Below, one piece after another: positions 28,501-37,659 of a stretch of DNA of 45,659 nt. Position numbers and translations under genes: made by a program. Origin of the DNA: a virus. The notes beneath the pieces were generated by a model, which was given only the letters and a program-made list of their open reading frames with translations, had not been told where the DNA came from and did no database searches. Positions within the stretch are counted from its first letter, which is position 1. Each line of letters opens with the position of its first letter. The stretch covers positions 1 to 45,659 of IMG/VR virus record IMGVR_UViG_3300037160_000009. One strand, written 5' to 3'.

Positions 28501-29727
28501 CAGAGTCGCAGGGTGTTTCTCAAGGGCTTTCTCCCCTTCTCGCGGCGGAGCCTCCATCTTCGCGGCGGCATGTTCTGAGGCAAGCTGTTGTCCGCGTTGA
28601 GCAGATTCTAGAAGCTGTTTCCTGGTTTCAAATAGGGGGGCTTCGTTGCCGCCAAGGGCGGGCTTCTCTTCAACCTTTGGAGCTTCTTCTCCCTCGCGTG
28701 GGGGAGCTTCCATTTTAGCCGCAGCATGTTCTGAAGCTAGTTGTTGCCCTCGTTGGGCAGACTCCAGAAGTTCTCTTCGAGTCTCAAATGGGGGAGCCTC
28801 GTCGCCTTTAAGTGCAGGCTGTACTCCTTGAGTTCCTTCTGTCTTAGATTCTTCAGGTGGAGTCTGAGCCTTCTCACCCTCTGCCGGTCGTGCTTCTTGC
28901 ACTGGCGGCTTAGTCTCCGCAGGTGTAGTCTGTCCTTCAGCCACAGGAACATTGGCAGCCTCTTTCTTAGGGAATAAACGGTTTACGGCGTTAGGGGCTT
29001 CGTGCAAGGCTTGGCCTACCCCGCCGAAGATCGCCCCCTGTCCCGTCGCTTGCTGCCAACCTTGATTCCAAGTTGCGTTGGGGTCTACGTTGGTAGCCTT
29101 ATTGATTGTATTGGCGGCGATGTTGAAAGCGTTTTGCTCAACTGCTCCAACGCCTGCACCCACAGCGATATTCTTCCCGGCGTTAAGCAGGACGTTTGCG
29201 AGGGTCGGTGTAGCCCCGATGATCTTGCTACCTATTCGCTGACCGGGCATCAGCTTGCCCATTCCATAACCCAACGCTGCCTGTCCCCCCACAGTTAACA
29301 TCTGCTGTGCGGCTGAGAGTTCCGGTAAACCCTGTTGGCGAAGTTCCGCATTGCGAGCATCAACCTGTTCTCGGGAATTTTCCGCCGCTTGAACAGTCAT
29401 CATAGCCGGAGCCAAAGGCCCGAACAGTGCGGGGGCAGCCCCACCAATCATGCCGCCAGCTTTAGCAGCAAGACTGTTGGGATCAGTGGGAAGCTGTGTT
29501 CCTATTGCTTGCTGTGCTCGTTCCGGAGAAATCAGGCCCACGCGAGAGGCCGCACGAATTCCAGCATTTGCAAGCCAGCCTGCTCCCTGATTCACAGTCG
29601 CGTTGAACAGATTACCGACTGCTCCAAGTTGTTGTGGTGCTGGCTGTTGAGGCTGGGGAGGGGGCGTAGCTCCTCGTTCGGGAGTAGCTGTAACAATCTG
29701 ATTAGCCTGATCCCAAATATCAGCCAT
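25534..29727 (-). CDS. Giant internal virion (ejection) protein with a ParB-like domain
   Basis: 1397 residues from the ATG at 29727, chosen because it overlaps the upstream stop as TAATG. The N-terminus is Gly/Ala-rich with hydrophobic stretches (AKAGGMIGGAAPALFGPLAP). Residues about 310-400 hold two copies of a 53-residue repeat (LLESAQRGQQLASEHAAAKM). Residues about 455-530 resemble ParB/sulfiredoxin-like domains (VADGVHRVSAAQNLGEPVTA). The long helical remainder includes several amphipathic or hydrophobic segments. Size, composition and position after the fibre and Gln-rich genes match proteins injected with DNA by short-tailed phages. I see no transglycosylase or peptidase motif. Confidence 0.78.
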   Translation of the reverse strand: MADIWDQANQIVTATPERGATPPPQPQQPAPQQLGAVGNLFNATVNQGAGWLANAGIRAASRVGLISPERAQQAIGTQLPTDPNSLAAKAGGMIGGAAPALFGPLAPAMMTVQAAENSREQVDARNAELRQQGLPELSAAQQMLTVGGQAALGYGMGKLMPGQRIGSKIIGATPTLANVLLNAGKNIAVGAGVGAVEQNAFNIAANTINKATNVDPNATWNQGWQQATGQGAIFGGVGQALHEAPNAVNRLFPKKEAANVPVAEGQTTPAETKPPVQEARPAEGEKAQTPPEESKTEGTQGVQPALKGDEAPPFETRRELLESAQRGQQLASEHAAAKMEAPPREGEEAPKVEEKPALGGNEAPLFETRKQLLESAQRGQQLASEHAAAKMEAPPREGEKALEKHPATLADPEAVAQHYADTYGEKDPAQIGAIQSMMGMKLSPGEKFVKATVPSENLETANFMAGDKNPAKIAAIQNLSSEERAKLPPVYANKDGMVADGVHRVSAAQNLGEPVTAYVPESMVGKNGVTLATETAKETTPSATQNQVEQKPQSDFFARIKAKGAQAAELGKRLATEEEGGAAMTASKKFAEQDVLPKVDAAATGLKKLTQGLKNTFGAQSGSEAEATKSLLKGRGAELAQRMDQIHDQSRKAEAMIDTLPKEDQHAITDAAERGEKQSDPRFQKVADYIRSVMDDRLQQIQDRDPEFKGLPDYMGHAWKQPDRANSVLQEFLTRKPLQGDKGFTKGRSIVYQSEGIKAGLEPVTDNPVTMAKLKAHQMDKWITAFDLKKNLTDRGLIQDAPTGNGKVPEGYSQVSDPMFRGKILPDPVASVINNTLSSGPLGHPLYGPALRGLTGVANTINQSNLGLSAFHATESAINSAVSEFAMGIKKTVEGKPVEGVKSMGLAFTGVGPAARDYWNGSRMLKEWLKPGTTDAQTATIVDAMKAQGGRAGMDKFYATNMTDKMLHAFRTGNYIGAALRSPLAAIETTSKPIMNFLVPRLKMGAFFQMAQHALSDNPNLSGEELSGKMGDAWRSVDNRFGEMVHDNRFWSQTARHVANATFRSVGWNFGTADELGGGVVDWAKMLGRVAQGKTPEMTHKMAYTVALPALVGTWGAMLHYAMTGTAPQSMKDAFFPKTGDKDKNGDDVRINLPTYMKDVFNVAHSPLGTVANKLHPAVGMTIDMLKNKDFYGTKIANEDDPFYKQMLDRVQYAGKQSSPISLQNILSDKPTTTKEKVLPFVGITKAPKWMSQSDATQAAYQAINESQPIGGRTAEATAKSNLISGLSDRMRKDDPHVDADVDKAIDAGKLTNQDYKTIVKQSQGPTGLAGLIQRPELRGKPELLEKVWDKMTHTEKSDNGDAMYKTISHSKAMDPDKRDALLEKINKETTKLAGVQ

Positions 29728-30770
29728 TACGATTGCCATCCTTCCGCAGCAGCAGCAGCCTTCGCGGCTTCAACGCTTCCAGTCCGACGAATATAGTGAG
29801 CAGCGATATCCGGAGTGATGGCTCCGCGACTGCCAGCAACCACTTTTCCCTGCTTATCAAATTGCACATGGGGAATATGTGGCTGATCTTGCTGTTGTTG
29901 AGGTTGCCCTTGTTGCTGTTGTTGTCCCTGCTGAGGGCTAATAAGCCCCTTCAATCTCAGACTTATATCACCTTCTTCTTTCTTTAGTTGGGCATAATCC
30001 GTCGCAACATTAGGATCGCGAGCGTGTCCTCGTAGCAAACCGGGGTCTTGTGCTTCAAATTCTTTTTGACGTTTCTGATTCTCTGCCAACAGGCTTTGAT
30101 TCTCTTGAACCTGCTGATGGTGTTCCGCTCGCTGTTCCCGTTGCTCCGCTCCGGTAGGAGGCTTCGGTTGTTCCTGTGGAGCAGCGGGTTGGGGCATTCC
30201 AATTCCACTAACCTCAAAGCCTTTTTCTCCACGGGTTAAATCCGCCTGATTAGTTACGGGGGCGTTGGGATTGTTTGTCTTAGCCGCCATTGCCCAACGG
30301 TGCATCCCTTCTGGCGACATTACTGGACGGCCATCCCGACCACTTCCCGGTGTCACGGTCATCGTACCAGCGTTAGGATCATTGGAAGGTTGCTCTGGTT
30401 GCTTCGGGGCTTTATTGGCTTTGTAGACCTTGACGAGGTGTTCAAACTGCTGCATCGGGACCGAAGGATCATCCCTTAGCTGTTTCAGATCAGCAGGGAT
30501 ATCTTCCTCGTCTCCCAACTCAGAGTTCATTACGAGGCTTTTGGCCTTCAACATGCTGTTAGCCAACGGAGAGGCCCCACCAGACCCATAACTGCCCGGC
30601 ATTGAGCCAGACTGGCCTCCACCCTGTCGGGCCTTTCCAAGAGCGTACGCGGCCTGCAATCGCTGGGAAGGGTTATTAGGGTCCAGCGGCGGCTGCATCA
30701 TGTTCGCCATCTGCTGAGGGCGGAACAGGGATTGCCGAAGCGGGCTGTAGGGATTAGGGAATTGACTCAT
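29727..30770 (-). CDS. Gln-rich internal virion protein
   Basis: 347 residues, low complexity and rich in Gln, Pro and Ala (QQQQQGQPQQQQDQ near the C-terminus), with a coiled-coil-like stretch (REQRAEHHQQVQENQSLLAE). It ends in a TAATG overlap with the giant ejection protein. Such Gln-rich proteins commonly accompany large ejection proteins as core or scaffold components. Function inferred from position and composition only. Confidence 0.65.
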   Translation of the reverse strand: MSQFPNPYSPLRQSLFRPQQMANMMQPPLDPNNPSQRLQAAYALGKARQGGGQSGSMPGSYGSGGASPLANSMLKAKSLVMNSELGDEEDIPADLKQLRDDPSVPMQQFEHLVKVYKANKAPKQPEQPSNDPNAGTMTVTPGSGRDGRPVMSPEGMHRWAMAAKTNNPNAPVTNQADLTRGEKGFEVSGIGMPQPAAPQEQPKPPTGAEQREQRAEHHQQVQENQSLLAENQKRQKEFEAQDPGLLRGHARDPNVATDYAQLKKEEGDISLRLKGLISPQQGQQQQQGQPQQQQDQPHIPHVQFDKQGKVVAGSRGAITPDIAAHYIRRTGSVEAAKAAAAAEGWQS

Positions 30771-30773
30771 GGT

Positions 30774-31463
30774 TTAACCTTGGTCTGAGCCGAGATCAGC
30801 GTATGGGTCTTGCGGTTGCATCATGTTAGGGTCGGTTACGCCGCCATAGCCCTGATTAGGGTTTAGGCTCCCGGCTTGTCCCGGCCCGAGGTATCCGCCA
30901 CCGCTACCATACTGCTGCATGTTCATCAGGTTTTGGTAGTTAGACATATTCATCGGACCCTGTTGACCGCCTCCGCCAGCAGCACCGCCTGGACCGCCCA
31001 TTGCACCACCCATTCCCATTGTTGGAGCCGGGGGAGCGTTGGGGATTTGCTGTTGTCCCTGGCCCATCTGCTGCTTCATAAAGTTGCTTTGGGCATAGGG
31101 CTGGGCCGTCTGAGTAATGGCGTTACCACCCTGGGCAGTCATGTTAGCAAGGTTGTTGTAGGCACCCATCTGCCGCATGTTACCCAGGTCCGATAACTGA
31201 GCCATCCCTAGGTTGTAGGTCTGCTGAGGAGCCTGCTGCATCGTGTTAGCCATCGTGGTGTTACCCAAACCCCGGTTAGTGAGGTTCTGGCCTACGTTAG
31301 CTTGGTTCTGTTGAAGCTGCTGTCCAAGCTGCATCTGTCCCGCTTGCGTCGTCTGCTGTGACGATTGCAGAGATTTATTCAGGTCGCCTAACGCCTGATT
31401 GTAACCCCCGGTCTGAGCACCAGTGCCAGGAGAATTGCTTCCGAATTGAAAAGGTTGAGGCAT
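30774..31463 (-). CDS. Gln/Gly/Asn-rich internal virion protein
   Basis: 229 residues, almost entirely Gln, Gly, Asn, Met and Ala. The N-terminal half repeats polar helices (LQSSQQTTQAGQMQLGQQLQ); the C-terminal half is Gly/Met-rich (GMGGAMGGPGGAAGGGG). No enzymatic motif. It lies between the fibre and ejection-protein genes, so an internal core or ejection component is likely. Confidence 0.62.
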   Translation of the reverse strand: MPQPFQFGSNSPGTGAQTGGYNQALGDLNKSLQSSQQTTQAGQMQLGQQLQQNQANVGQNLTNRGLGNTTMANTMQQAPQQTYNLGMAQLSDLGNMRQMGAYNNLANMTAQGGNAITQTAQPYAQSNFMKQQMGQGQQQIPNAPPAPTMGMGGAMGGPGGAAGGGGQQGPMNMSNYQNLMNMQQYGSGGGYLGPGQAGSLNPNQGYGGVTDPNMMQPQDPYADLGSDQG

Positions 31464-31467
31464 GGGA

Positions 31468-32820
31468 TTATCCTATTACGTGGTAAGTCCAGATGTACTG
31501 AGTAGCCGCAGTGATTGCAGTCGTATCTGAATTGAATACGAATGTTGTAGTTGTCGCCGTTACATAGATTGCGGAGAGAGCACTCAAAGATGCGGCGGCT
31601 CCGTTTCCGGGGGAGAAGACTACATAGGGGGTGGTTCCGTAAGCAGAAGCAAAGGTCACCGTGAGAATCACCGCAGAGATTGCAGGAAGAGTTCCTGAAG
31701 TTAAAGTAATCTTACCGGCGGTATCCGTACCGACTAGGGCAATCGTTGGCCCTGTTCCTGCACCCGCACCCGCAGCGATTCCGGGAGTCGTGCTACTACC
31801 CTTGAAGTGGGGAGCATTAACCGTTCCAGCTACGTCAAGGGCAAATAGAGGAACAGGAATTCCTATTCCTACATTTCCGGAATTTAATATCGCTACAACA
31901 GGGGCAGCTTGGGCATTTCCACCAAGATAAACATTTTGATTGTTTATGAACATCTTCGTAACAATATTCGTCTGATCGAAGATGTAAAATGTTTGAGTGC
32001 CATTAGCAAAAAAGTCACTGCCGACTTGCCAACGACTTACTCCAGCTTGTTGAAACAGTAAAGAGGTCTGAAATCCGGCCCCATTATTAAAGAATAAAGC
32101 ACAAAAAGCTTGCCCAAAGTTTTCTACAGTTAGCGGGGAGGAATCGGTGCCGATAATTGTTTGATCTTTTGTAAAAACATTTGCAACATCTGTGTAAGCA
32201 ATATCTCCCGGCAAATTCGTACTTGTTAATACTCCTACAGCTAACCCACTAGAACTTTCAACTAGCGTTGTACCAGAAAGTTTAATTCCAATTCCCGTAG
32301 GACCAGTAGAGATACCTCCCGTTGAAGATTCTTGAACCCGGATAGTGGTGCTACCCGTGCTGGTGCTTACCAAGATACTCGCGTCCGCAGCGATCAGGGG
32401 AGAGGGCGGAGTAACAGAAGCGACTAAATTGTCTCCAACAATTTTTATAGTCGTGCCATCAACTCTGACACCTGCTCCAGTAGCTCCTGTTGACAGAGCA
32501 CCGTTGGGGTCTAAAAACAACCCGATGCCATTCGCACCAGTAGAAATTCCGCCCGTCGAAAGTTCTTGGACCCGGATACCGTTCGTTGAACCAACAATGG
32601 AGTGGTCAGCAAACAGGAGGGCCAACGCTCCAGAGACGACTGCTAACCCGGTAGAGGTGGCGATAGCCAAACCAACGGTCGAACCGCCGGTAATTGGCCC
32701 TGTGGTCCGAATAGTCCCGGTCAGTGCTCCCTGAGAGAGCCTCTGCCAGTTACGACGGTGCCTATCCGGAGAGTTGGAGTTGCGGTCAATCGGGTTGGAC
32801 ACATTCTTAGGAGCAGGCAT
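31468..32820 (-). CDS. Tail fibre protein
   Basis: 450 residues. A short basic N-terminus (NPIDRNSNSPDRHRRNWQRL) could attach to the tail. Repeated Ser/Thr/Gly strand units follow (VQELSTGGISTGANGIGLFL, VQESSTGGISTGPTGIGIKL), typical of a trimeric beta shaft. The later VGIGIPVPLFALDVAGTVNA and the end (FNSDTTAITAATQYIWTYHV) resemble fibre-tip domains. Probably binds the host receptor. The ATG overlaps the nozzle stop as TAATG. Confidence 0.8.
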   Translation of the reverse strand: MPAPKNVSNPIDRNSNSPDRHRRNWQRLSQGALTGTIRTTGPITGGSTVGLAIATSTGLAVVSGALALLFADHSIVGSTNGIRVQELSTGGISTGANGIGLFLDPNGALSTGATGAGVRVDGTTIKIVGDNLVASVTPPSPLIAADASILVSTSTGSTTIRVQESSTGGISTGPTGIGIKLSGTTLVESSSGLAVGVLTSTNLPGDIAYTDVANVFTKDQTIIGTDSSPLTVENFGQAFCALFFNNGAGFQTSLLFQQAGVSRWQVGSDFFANGTQTFYIFDQTNIVTKMFINNQNVYLGGNAQAAPVVAILNSGNVGIGIPVPLFALDVAGTVNAPHFKGSSTTPGIAAGAGAGTGPTIALVGTDTAGKITLTSGTLPAISAVILTVTFASAYGTTPYVVFSPGNGAAASLSALSAIYVTATTTTFVFNSDTTAITAATQYIWTYHVIG

Positions 32821-35138
32821 TATCTACGCTCCCTATTCCGGCCAGCGGGATCGAATTCCAGCAGCCCGGATTCAAAGGAGAAGTATTGATTATCGGTAAA
32901 GTTGTACAACCCGATAGTAAACCATCCGCCACGGAGCCGCTGTCGAAACGTCTTCTGACGGCGATCCATAGTTAGGTTGATGTTCGCATCCGTGTGAGGC
33001 AAGCCTTCCGTCACTGAATACGCATCGGGTCCGGAGGATAGCCGAACCGTCGCCCCAAAGGTTGAAGAGACCGTGCGGGGCGAGATTTCTCCCATATCAA
33101 TCGTGCAGGCAATCAGGATTCCCGCTTCCGGGAACGGCTTGAACGGCCCTAGTATGACGAACGAACTTATCGGCGTGCCATCGTCATCCGTGGCAGTGTA
33201 ATCGAATTTGCGGATATACCCATCCCAGCCCCCGAGCAGAACCGAACGGTCGGTGGGGCTGTTATCTCCGAGATACAAGATCGCCGAGGTTGGGCCAAGA
33301 TAGCCGCCCATTAATTGCGGCCACAGACCGCCGGTGCGAGTATCGTAGATCAGGTGGGCACTGGGTCGGTTAGGTCCGAATATGTCTGTTAGGTACATGT
33401 GCAGGTAGTGGTGGTCGGTATCCCACGCCATGCTCACACGGGTCAGACTCCACGGACGGTCCATGAAGAATTGGTTCATGCTCTCCGCCGTGAGGAGTTG
33501 CGGAGGTTGATACATTTCCCAAATCGGTTTGACCGAGTACAATCCACCGCTACAGATAAAGTAGAGGGTTCCCTGGGGATCGACGCACCACGCGTCCTTA
33601 CCCATGATGCCCATCTGCTCCGACACGCGGAGAATAGTGCCACCGTCTGCTAGGTCTCCCTGGATCATCCACAGCGAATTCGCACACCCCATCAGCATGA
33701 TATCGTCGGTGTATGGAATCAGGGCAGTAATCGGCTCCCCGATCTTACCTGAGTTAGAGAGATTGCCCGCAACTGCTGCTGCTGAGTCAAGCTGCGAATA
33801 GTCCCAATCGCTAGGGTCTCCTTGGCGGCTCATGTAGAAGTTCTGTGGGTTGTTAGGATCGCCCGCGAGCACGAGACGCCCCCGCCAGTTACAGGCGAGG
33901 CTGGTGACGGCGGGTGGAGGATTTCCACCAGTTTTGGGAACCAAGAACTGCATCGTTGAGGTTGCGAGATTCAACGCGGCAATAGTGCTACTCACGCCAT
34001 CTACGAAGTAAACTGCCTGTCCTATGGCATTCGCATCAGGGAATCCTACCTGCGAGGTATAGTTGACCGCAGCCATCGAAACAAACGTGCCGGGCACAAG
34101 TCGTGGGGTCACTTGTCCGAGGGCTTTTGCAATCGTGCTTCCGGGCGATGCCGAACCAATCCATACGTATCCAAGGTCAACCGCAATCAGGATACTTTGG
34201 AAAATCATCTGAAGTGCGGCCACTGTTGACCCGGAAGTAGCCGAGGTGATGGAGATCGTATTTATGCTCGCACTGATGCCCGCAGGCAAGGCAGACATAG
34301 TAAACCACGGAAGCGTTGATCCCGTAAGAGTTACGGCGAGGTTGCCGGTATTTGTGCTGACAGTATTAGAATCAGTGGATACCCCTGACCCAACCATAGA
34401 AGCGAGGGTGCCGGTGTAGTTCCCAAGCAGAACAAAGTTGGTGCTGGAGGCTTGATTTGGACTGGTGGAAGCATACGCGGCATCAGACGTAGTGGAACTA
34501 AAGACCGCCGGTCCCACGGTCAGCAAAAGGGTGGAAGATGTTCCGCCATTGATTATGCCGCTGAAGTTGTAGTCGAGATCGGTGAGACCGCTTGTAGCCG
34601 CCCCTTGGTTAGGCGGAGTAGCATTCAGTCCGTAGTCAATGGACACCGCACCATTCGTGCTGGTTACTTCACCGCTGTAGGTGAAACTTATATTGTATTG
34701 TCTTATATTCTGAGCTAGAAATGTAGAAGCAATCAGGGTCGGAATGGGGTCGCCAGCACTCGGATTCCATCCCGCAGGAATGTGTAGTTGACCGCCAGAC
34801 ACGGTCCACGTCGAAGGAACATTCTGCCAAGTGCTTTTGAATTCGGCAAGACTCGTGAAGGGTTCAGTGAAAGTGGTGCTACCCCCGCCCCCACCGCCAA
34901 TGCCGCTGGCGTACGTGACCTGATTGACTGCGAGCATTCCCTGGATGAAGCTGGACCCAAGGTTGGTGGTATATCGCTTCGTTAGTCCGGGACGCTGGGC
35001 GACACGCCTACGGCCAAAGTAGTCGAAGGGAAGAACGTTCTGTGCGGACCAGCAGGTGTTTGGAGGCTGTCCTTCACGATTCGTGACTTGGTTCACGCCG
35101 TTAATCGGAGACTCAATCGGTAACTGTTTTTGAGCCAT
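32820..35138 (-). CDS. Tail nozzle-type protein (tail tubular B-like beta-propeller)
   Basis: 772 residues. N-terminal INGVNQVTNREGQPPNTC and the GRRRVAQRPGLTKRY segment resemble tail tube or nozzle proteins of short-tailed phages. The middle (NWRGRLVLAGDPNNPQNFYM, GDPSDWDYSQLDS, LIPYTDDIMLMGCANSLWMI) has the repeated strand pattern of a propeller. A Ser/Thr-rich insertion lies before it. The C-terminus is charged. No Shine-Dalgarno is evident; a hairpin sits immediately upstream. Confidence 0.72.
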   Translation of the reverse strand: MAQKQLPIESPINGVNQVTNREGQPPNTCWSAQNVLPFDYFGRRRVAQRPGLTKRYTTNLGSSFIQGMLAVNQVTYASGIGGGGGGSTTFTEPFTSLAEFKSTWQNVPSTWTVSGGQLHIPAGWNPSAGDPIPTLIASTFLAQNIRQYNISFTYSGEVTSTNGAVSIDYGLNATPPNQGAATSGLTDLDYNFSGIINGGTSSTLLLTVGPAVFSSTTSDAAYASTSPNQASSTNFVLLGNYTGTLASMVGSGVSTDSNTVSTNTGNLAVTLTGSTLPWFTMSALPAGISASINTISITSATSGSTVAALQMIFQSILIAVDLGYVWIGSASPGSTIAKALGQVTPRLVPGTFVSMAAVNYTSQVGFPDANAIGQAVYFVDGVSSTIAALNLATSTMQFLVPKTGGNPPPAVTSLACNWRGRLVLAGDPNNPQNFYMSRQGDPSDWDYSQLDSAAAVAGNLSNSGKIGEPITALIPYTDDIMLMGCANSLWMIQGDLADGGTILRVSEQMGIMGKDAWCVDPQGTLYFICSGGLYSVKPIWEMYQPPQLLTAESMNQFFMDRPWSLTRVSMAWDTDHHYLHMYLTDIFGPNRPSAHLIYDTRTGGLWPQLMGGYLGPTSAILYLGDNSPTDRSVLLGGWDGYIRKFDYTATDDDGTPISSFVILGPFKPFPEAGILIACTIDMGEISPRTVSSTFGATVRLSSGPDAYSVTEGLPHTDANINLTMDRRQKTFRQRLRGGWFTIGLYNFTDNQYFSFESGLLEFDPAGRNRERR

Positions 35139-35141
35139 GAT

Positions 35142-35173
35142 AAAAGTCTCTGCCCCCGTTAAGGAGCAGAGAC
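35142..35173 (-). terminator. Hairpin with T-run before the nozzle gene
   Basis: On the minus strand an 8-bp stem GTCTCTGC/GCAGAGAC with a 12-base loop is followed by TTTT at 35145-35142, immediately before the nozzle ATG. It may partially terminate or attenuate late transcription. Confidence 0.6.
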
Positions 35174-35182
35174 CTAAGAGAG

Positions 35183-36328
35183 TTACCGAAGTTCAGCACT
35201 CAGATCATTCGTATCACCCACACCCGCAGTCTCGTTGTAACTAACGAGGCAGGAACGGTAGGAAACTTCCGTGAAGAAAACTTGGATGTTGTTAGTGGCG
35301 TGTGCCCCAGTGCTGAGTACAATCGTCAAGGCATCGTCACGCAACAGACCCAACCCGCCGAAGTTGAAGTCAATCACTTGCTCCGTAGAGGACAGAGGCA
35401 GTGCAGTCGTTCCCTGACTCACGAATCCAGTAAAGGCGTCCGACGTACCATTAACCGTAACGCCAGGAGTCGTAGAAGACCCGGCTCGTTTGCGATACAG
35501 CGTAGCAGAGAGCGTGGGGGCGTCCGTGGAACCATCCATCTGTGCCGCGAGGCGGACATGGAAATGGTTCGTTGCTTCATCATATTCTCGGGGAATGGGG
35601 AACAACAGGGTGCCGATTGACGTGGTTCCCGCTGCGGCCTGAAGCACCAACATCGTCGAGTCAAGTCCCGCTCCAGCCACAAAGGTCGGACCACTCACAC
35701 CGCCAATACCGAGTTGGGTAATAACCAGCGTTTGGGCTTCCGCGTGGGTTGTAGCACCATTCGCCGGGGTGATGGAGAAAGCAGGCGAGTTGCCTGCCGG
35801 GTTAATAACCGCGAGAATAGAGTTCGGAACGACGGTTGTAATCAGGGAGACGCCATTGGTACGGTTGGGTGAGGTATTATCGCCGACAACCGTGGCAAAT
35901 TGATCGACGCCATTCAGTTCAAGCTGCAACTGATTGCCGCCAGTAGCACCCACGCTAAAATCGACTCGGTATGTGCCAACAGCAGGAATTAGGAAGGCAC
36001 CGCTGCTGGTAGTGGAGGAAGCGATTCCGGAGTTAGGGCCTGCACGAGGGAATGGAACCCGACCAGTCCCTACAGAAGTTTTCACTGCGACGGTCGTGGC
36101 GTAGTCCGTTGTGGTGCTGTTTCCTGTACCCGCAGTTAGGCCATAGAACATGGCTGAGTTGCTAGGACCACTTGCACCAGCTGCCCCGACGATATCCCCA
36201 AGGAAGTAAGGCACGTCCTTGATGAATCCGCCATCAGCAGGAAGACCCCCACCCGGAACATTGGGAGCGTCGCTCCCCGTGACAAGTTGTTTGATACCAT
36301 AGAGCCAATTTGCAGGATTGAAGTGCAT
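35183..36328 (-). CDS. Probable virion surface protein with a C1q/TNF-like jelly-roll region
   Basis: 381 residues. Residues about 80-210 (GTYRVDFSVGATGGNQLQLE, VDQFATVVGDNTSPNRTNGV, AEAQTLVITQLG) have the strand order of BclA/C1q-like jelly-roll domains. A second beta domain follows (EYDEATNHFHVRLAAQMDGS). It could be a head fibre, decoration or adsorption protein. It lies between connector and nozzle genes and is followed by a terminator-like hairpin. Confidence 0.7.
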   Translation of the reverse strand: MHFNPANWLYGIKQLVTGSDAPNVPGGGLPADGGFIKDVPYFLGDIVGAAGASGPSNSAMFYGLTAGTGNSTTTDYATTVAVKTSVGTGRVPFPRAGPNSGIASSTTSSGAFLIPAVGTYRVDFSVGATGGNQLQLELNGVDQFATVVGDNTSPNRTNGVSLITTVVPNSILAVINPAGNSPAFSITPANGATTHAEAQTLVITQLGIGGVSGPTFVAGAGLDSTMLVLQAAAGTTSIGTLLFPIPREYDEATNHFHVRLAAQMDGSTDAPTLSATLYRKRAGSSTTPGVTVNGTSDAFTGFVSQGTTALPLSSTEQVIDFNFGGLGLLRDDALTIVLSTGAHATNNIQVFFTEVSYRSCLVSYNETAGVGDTNDLSAELR

Positions 36329-36391
36329 GACGTTTGCCTTTCGGGGCTAAAGAACGCTCCCAAGGATGCCTGGAGCTACTGGCGTGACACG

Positions 36392-37642
36392 TTAACGATT
36401 GTTGACACTGACTGTGGGTCGTTGATACCAATTATTTCTGAAGTCTCGGATCGCAGCTCCCATGCCCAAGTGAGCCGTCGGATTGCCGAAGTATCCCATT
36501 TTCTTCGGAGCCGACATGGCATCAAGCATGAACGCTTTGGGGAGGGCCTGCTGCTTGTAGTAATTCCACGCTACACCGTACTGGTTCTCAACATCGAACT
36601 CGGCCTGAGCGAGAATCGCCGCCTTCAGCGTTTCATCGAAGGCGAAGGGTGACGGCGGAGTATCCGTCATGTTCAAGAGATACTGAAACCCTAATTGATA
36701 CGGAAAGAGAACATGAAGGAACTCGTTAGAGATTCGCCATGTCATCAGTTGCCACCTACGCCTCATAGGGGCGTAGGTAAGCGGGGCCTGCCCATTCGTT
36801 GTCGGCGTAATCGAGGACGTGGGCATCAGTCTGATTGCTGCCTCATATGGCGTACCTGACTCGAAGTTAAAGTTCTGCCGTCGCTGACGGATGCTGGCCT
36901 CATCCGTCCAGTGAATCTGCATACCACGATTGGTGTTGCTGATGTAGGAGATATCCCCGACATATTGACCGGAGAAATCCGCTGGCATCGTGTAGTCGCC
37001 GGTGGCGATCATCGACCAATCAGTGCTGTGAGCACCAGTAGAAAAAGTGCTTGATGCCGGTTGCCCAAAAATCTGAATCTGTGTAGAGGACAGATAGTTG
37101 ACAATCGTGAACGGCACTCCGACCGTCGAAGTGCTTTGGAAACTCTGAAACGGAAGTTGCCAACCAGGAGTTCCCGCAGGCGGGTTGCCCCCGAGATAGA
37201 TCGTCTGCAACTCCATCGTCGGATAGAAGGTCGGAATTGCCGTGCTAAAAGCGAGACTCGAAGCAATGCCCACCGTCGTAAGAGTGAGTGTAAGGGTGGT
37301 CAGGCTCGAAGTCGAGTTGTACCCGGTGCTGGTGATGTACTGCGTGATGCCGGTGCTATCCGCCGCGATCATCGGCCACACGTCCACCTGAGCAATAGGC
37401 CGGAGAAACTTCCAGCCATTCGGGGGCGGACCGTCATTCAGGAACATCCTGATGCCCTTGTTCACAATCGTCGAACAAATATACAGATCGTGGGCATCAA
37501 TCGGAACCTGTGGAGCAGTTGTTCCATCAGTCCCATAATAGGCATTACCTATTTTGTAGGCAACTTCTACCAGCAAGTCCTGAAACCGCAGGACTGAAGA
37601 GGGTTCTGTAATCGGGTATGTCTGTAATCCACCAAGAGGCAT
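36392..37642 (-). CDS. Head-to-tail connector / tail tubular A-like protein
   Basis: 416 residues. The start FQDLLVEVAYKIGNAYYG and the segment IVNKGIRMFLNDGP resemble the N-terminal helices of podovirus head-tail adaptors, here with a large beta insertion (about residues 90-210). The C-terminal FAFDETLKAAILAQAEFDVE and YYKQQALPKAFMLDAM form further helices. It would sit between portal and nozzle. AAGGG lies before the ATG; a strong hairpin lies just upstream. Confidence 0.65.
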   Translation of the reverse strand: MPLGGLQTYPITEPSSVLRFQDLLVEVAYKIGNAYYGTDGTTAPQVPIDAHDLYICSTIVNKGIRMFLNDGPPPNGWKFLRPIAQVDVWPMIAADSTGITQYITSTGYNSTSSLTTLTLTLTTVGIASSLAFSTAIPTFYPTMELQTIYLGGNPPAGTPGWQLPFQSFQSTSTVGVPFTIVNYLSSTQIQIFGQPASSTFSTGAHSTDWSMIATGDYTMPADFSGQYVGDISYISNTNRGMQIHWTDEASIRQRRQNFNFESGTPYEAAIRLMPTSSITPTTNGQAPLTYAPMRRRWQLMTWRISNEFLHVLFPYQLGFQYLLNMTDTPPSPFAFDETLKAAILAQAEFDVENQYGVAWNYYKQQALPKAFMLDAMSAPKKMGYFGNPTAHLGMGAAIRDFRNNWYQRPTVSVNNR

Positions 37643-37659
37643 AGTGTTCCCTTAGCGAA

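Noticed and set aside
28546-28800. CRISPR-like or tandem DNA repeat
   Set aside because: The repetition is at protein level inside the ejection protein, with diverged DNA and no spacers.
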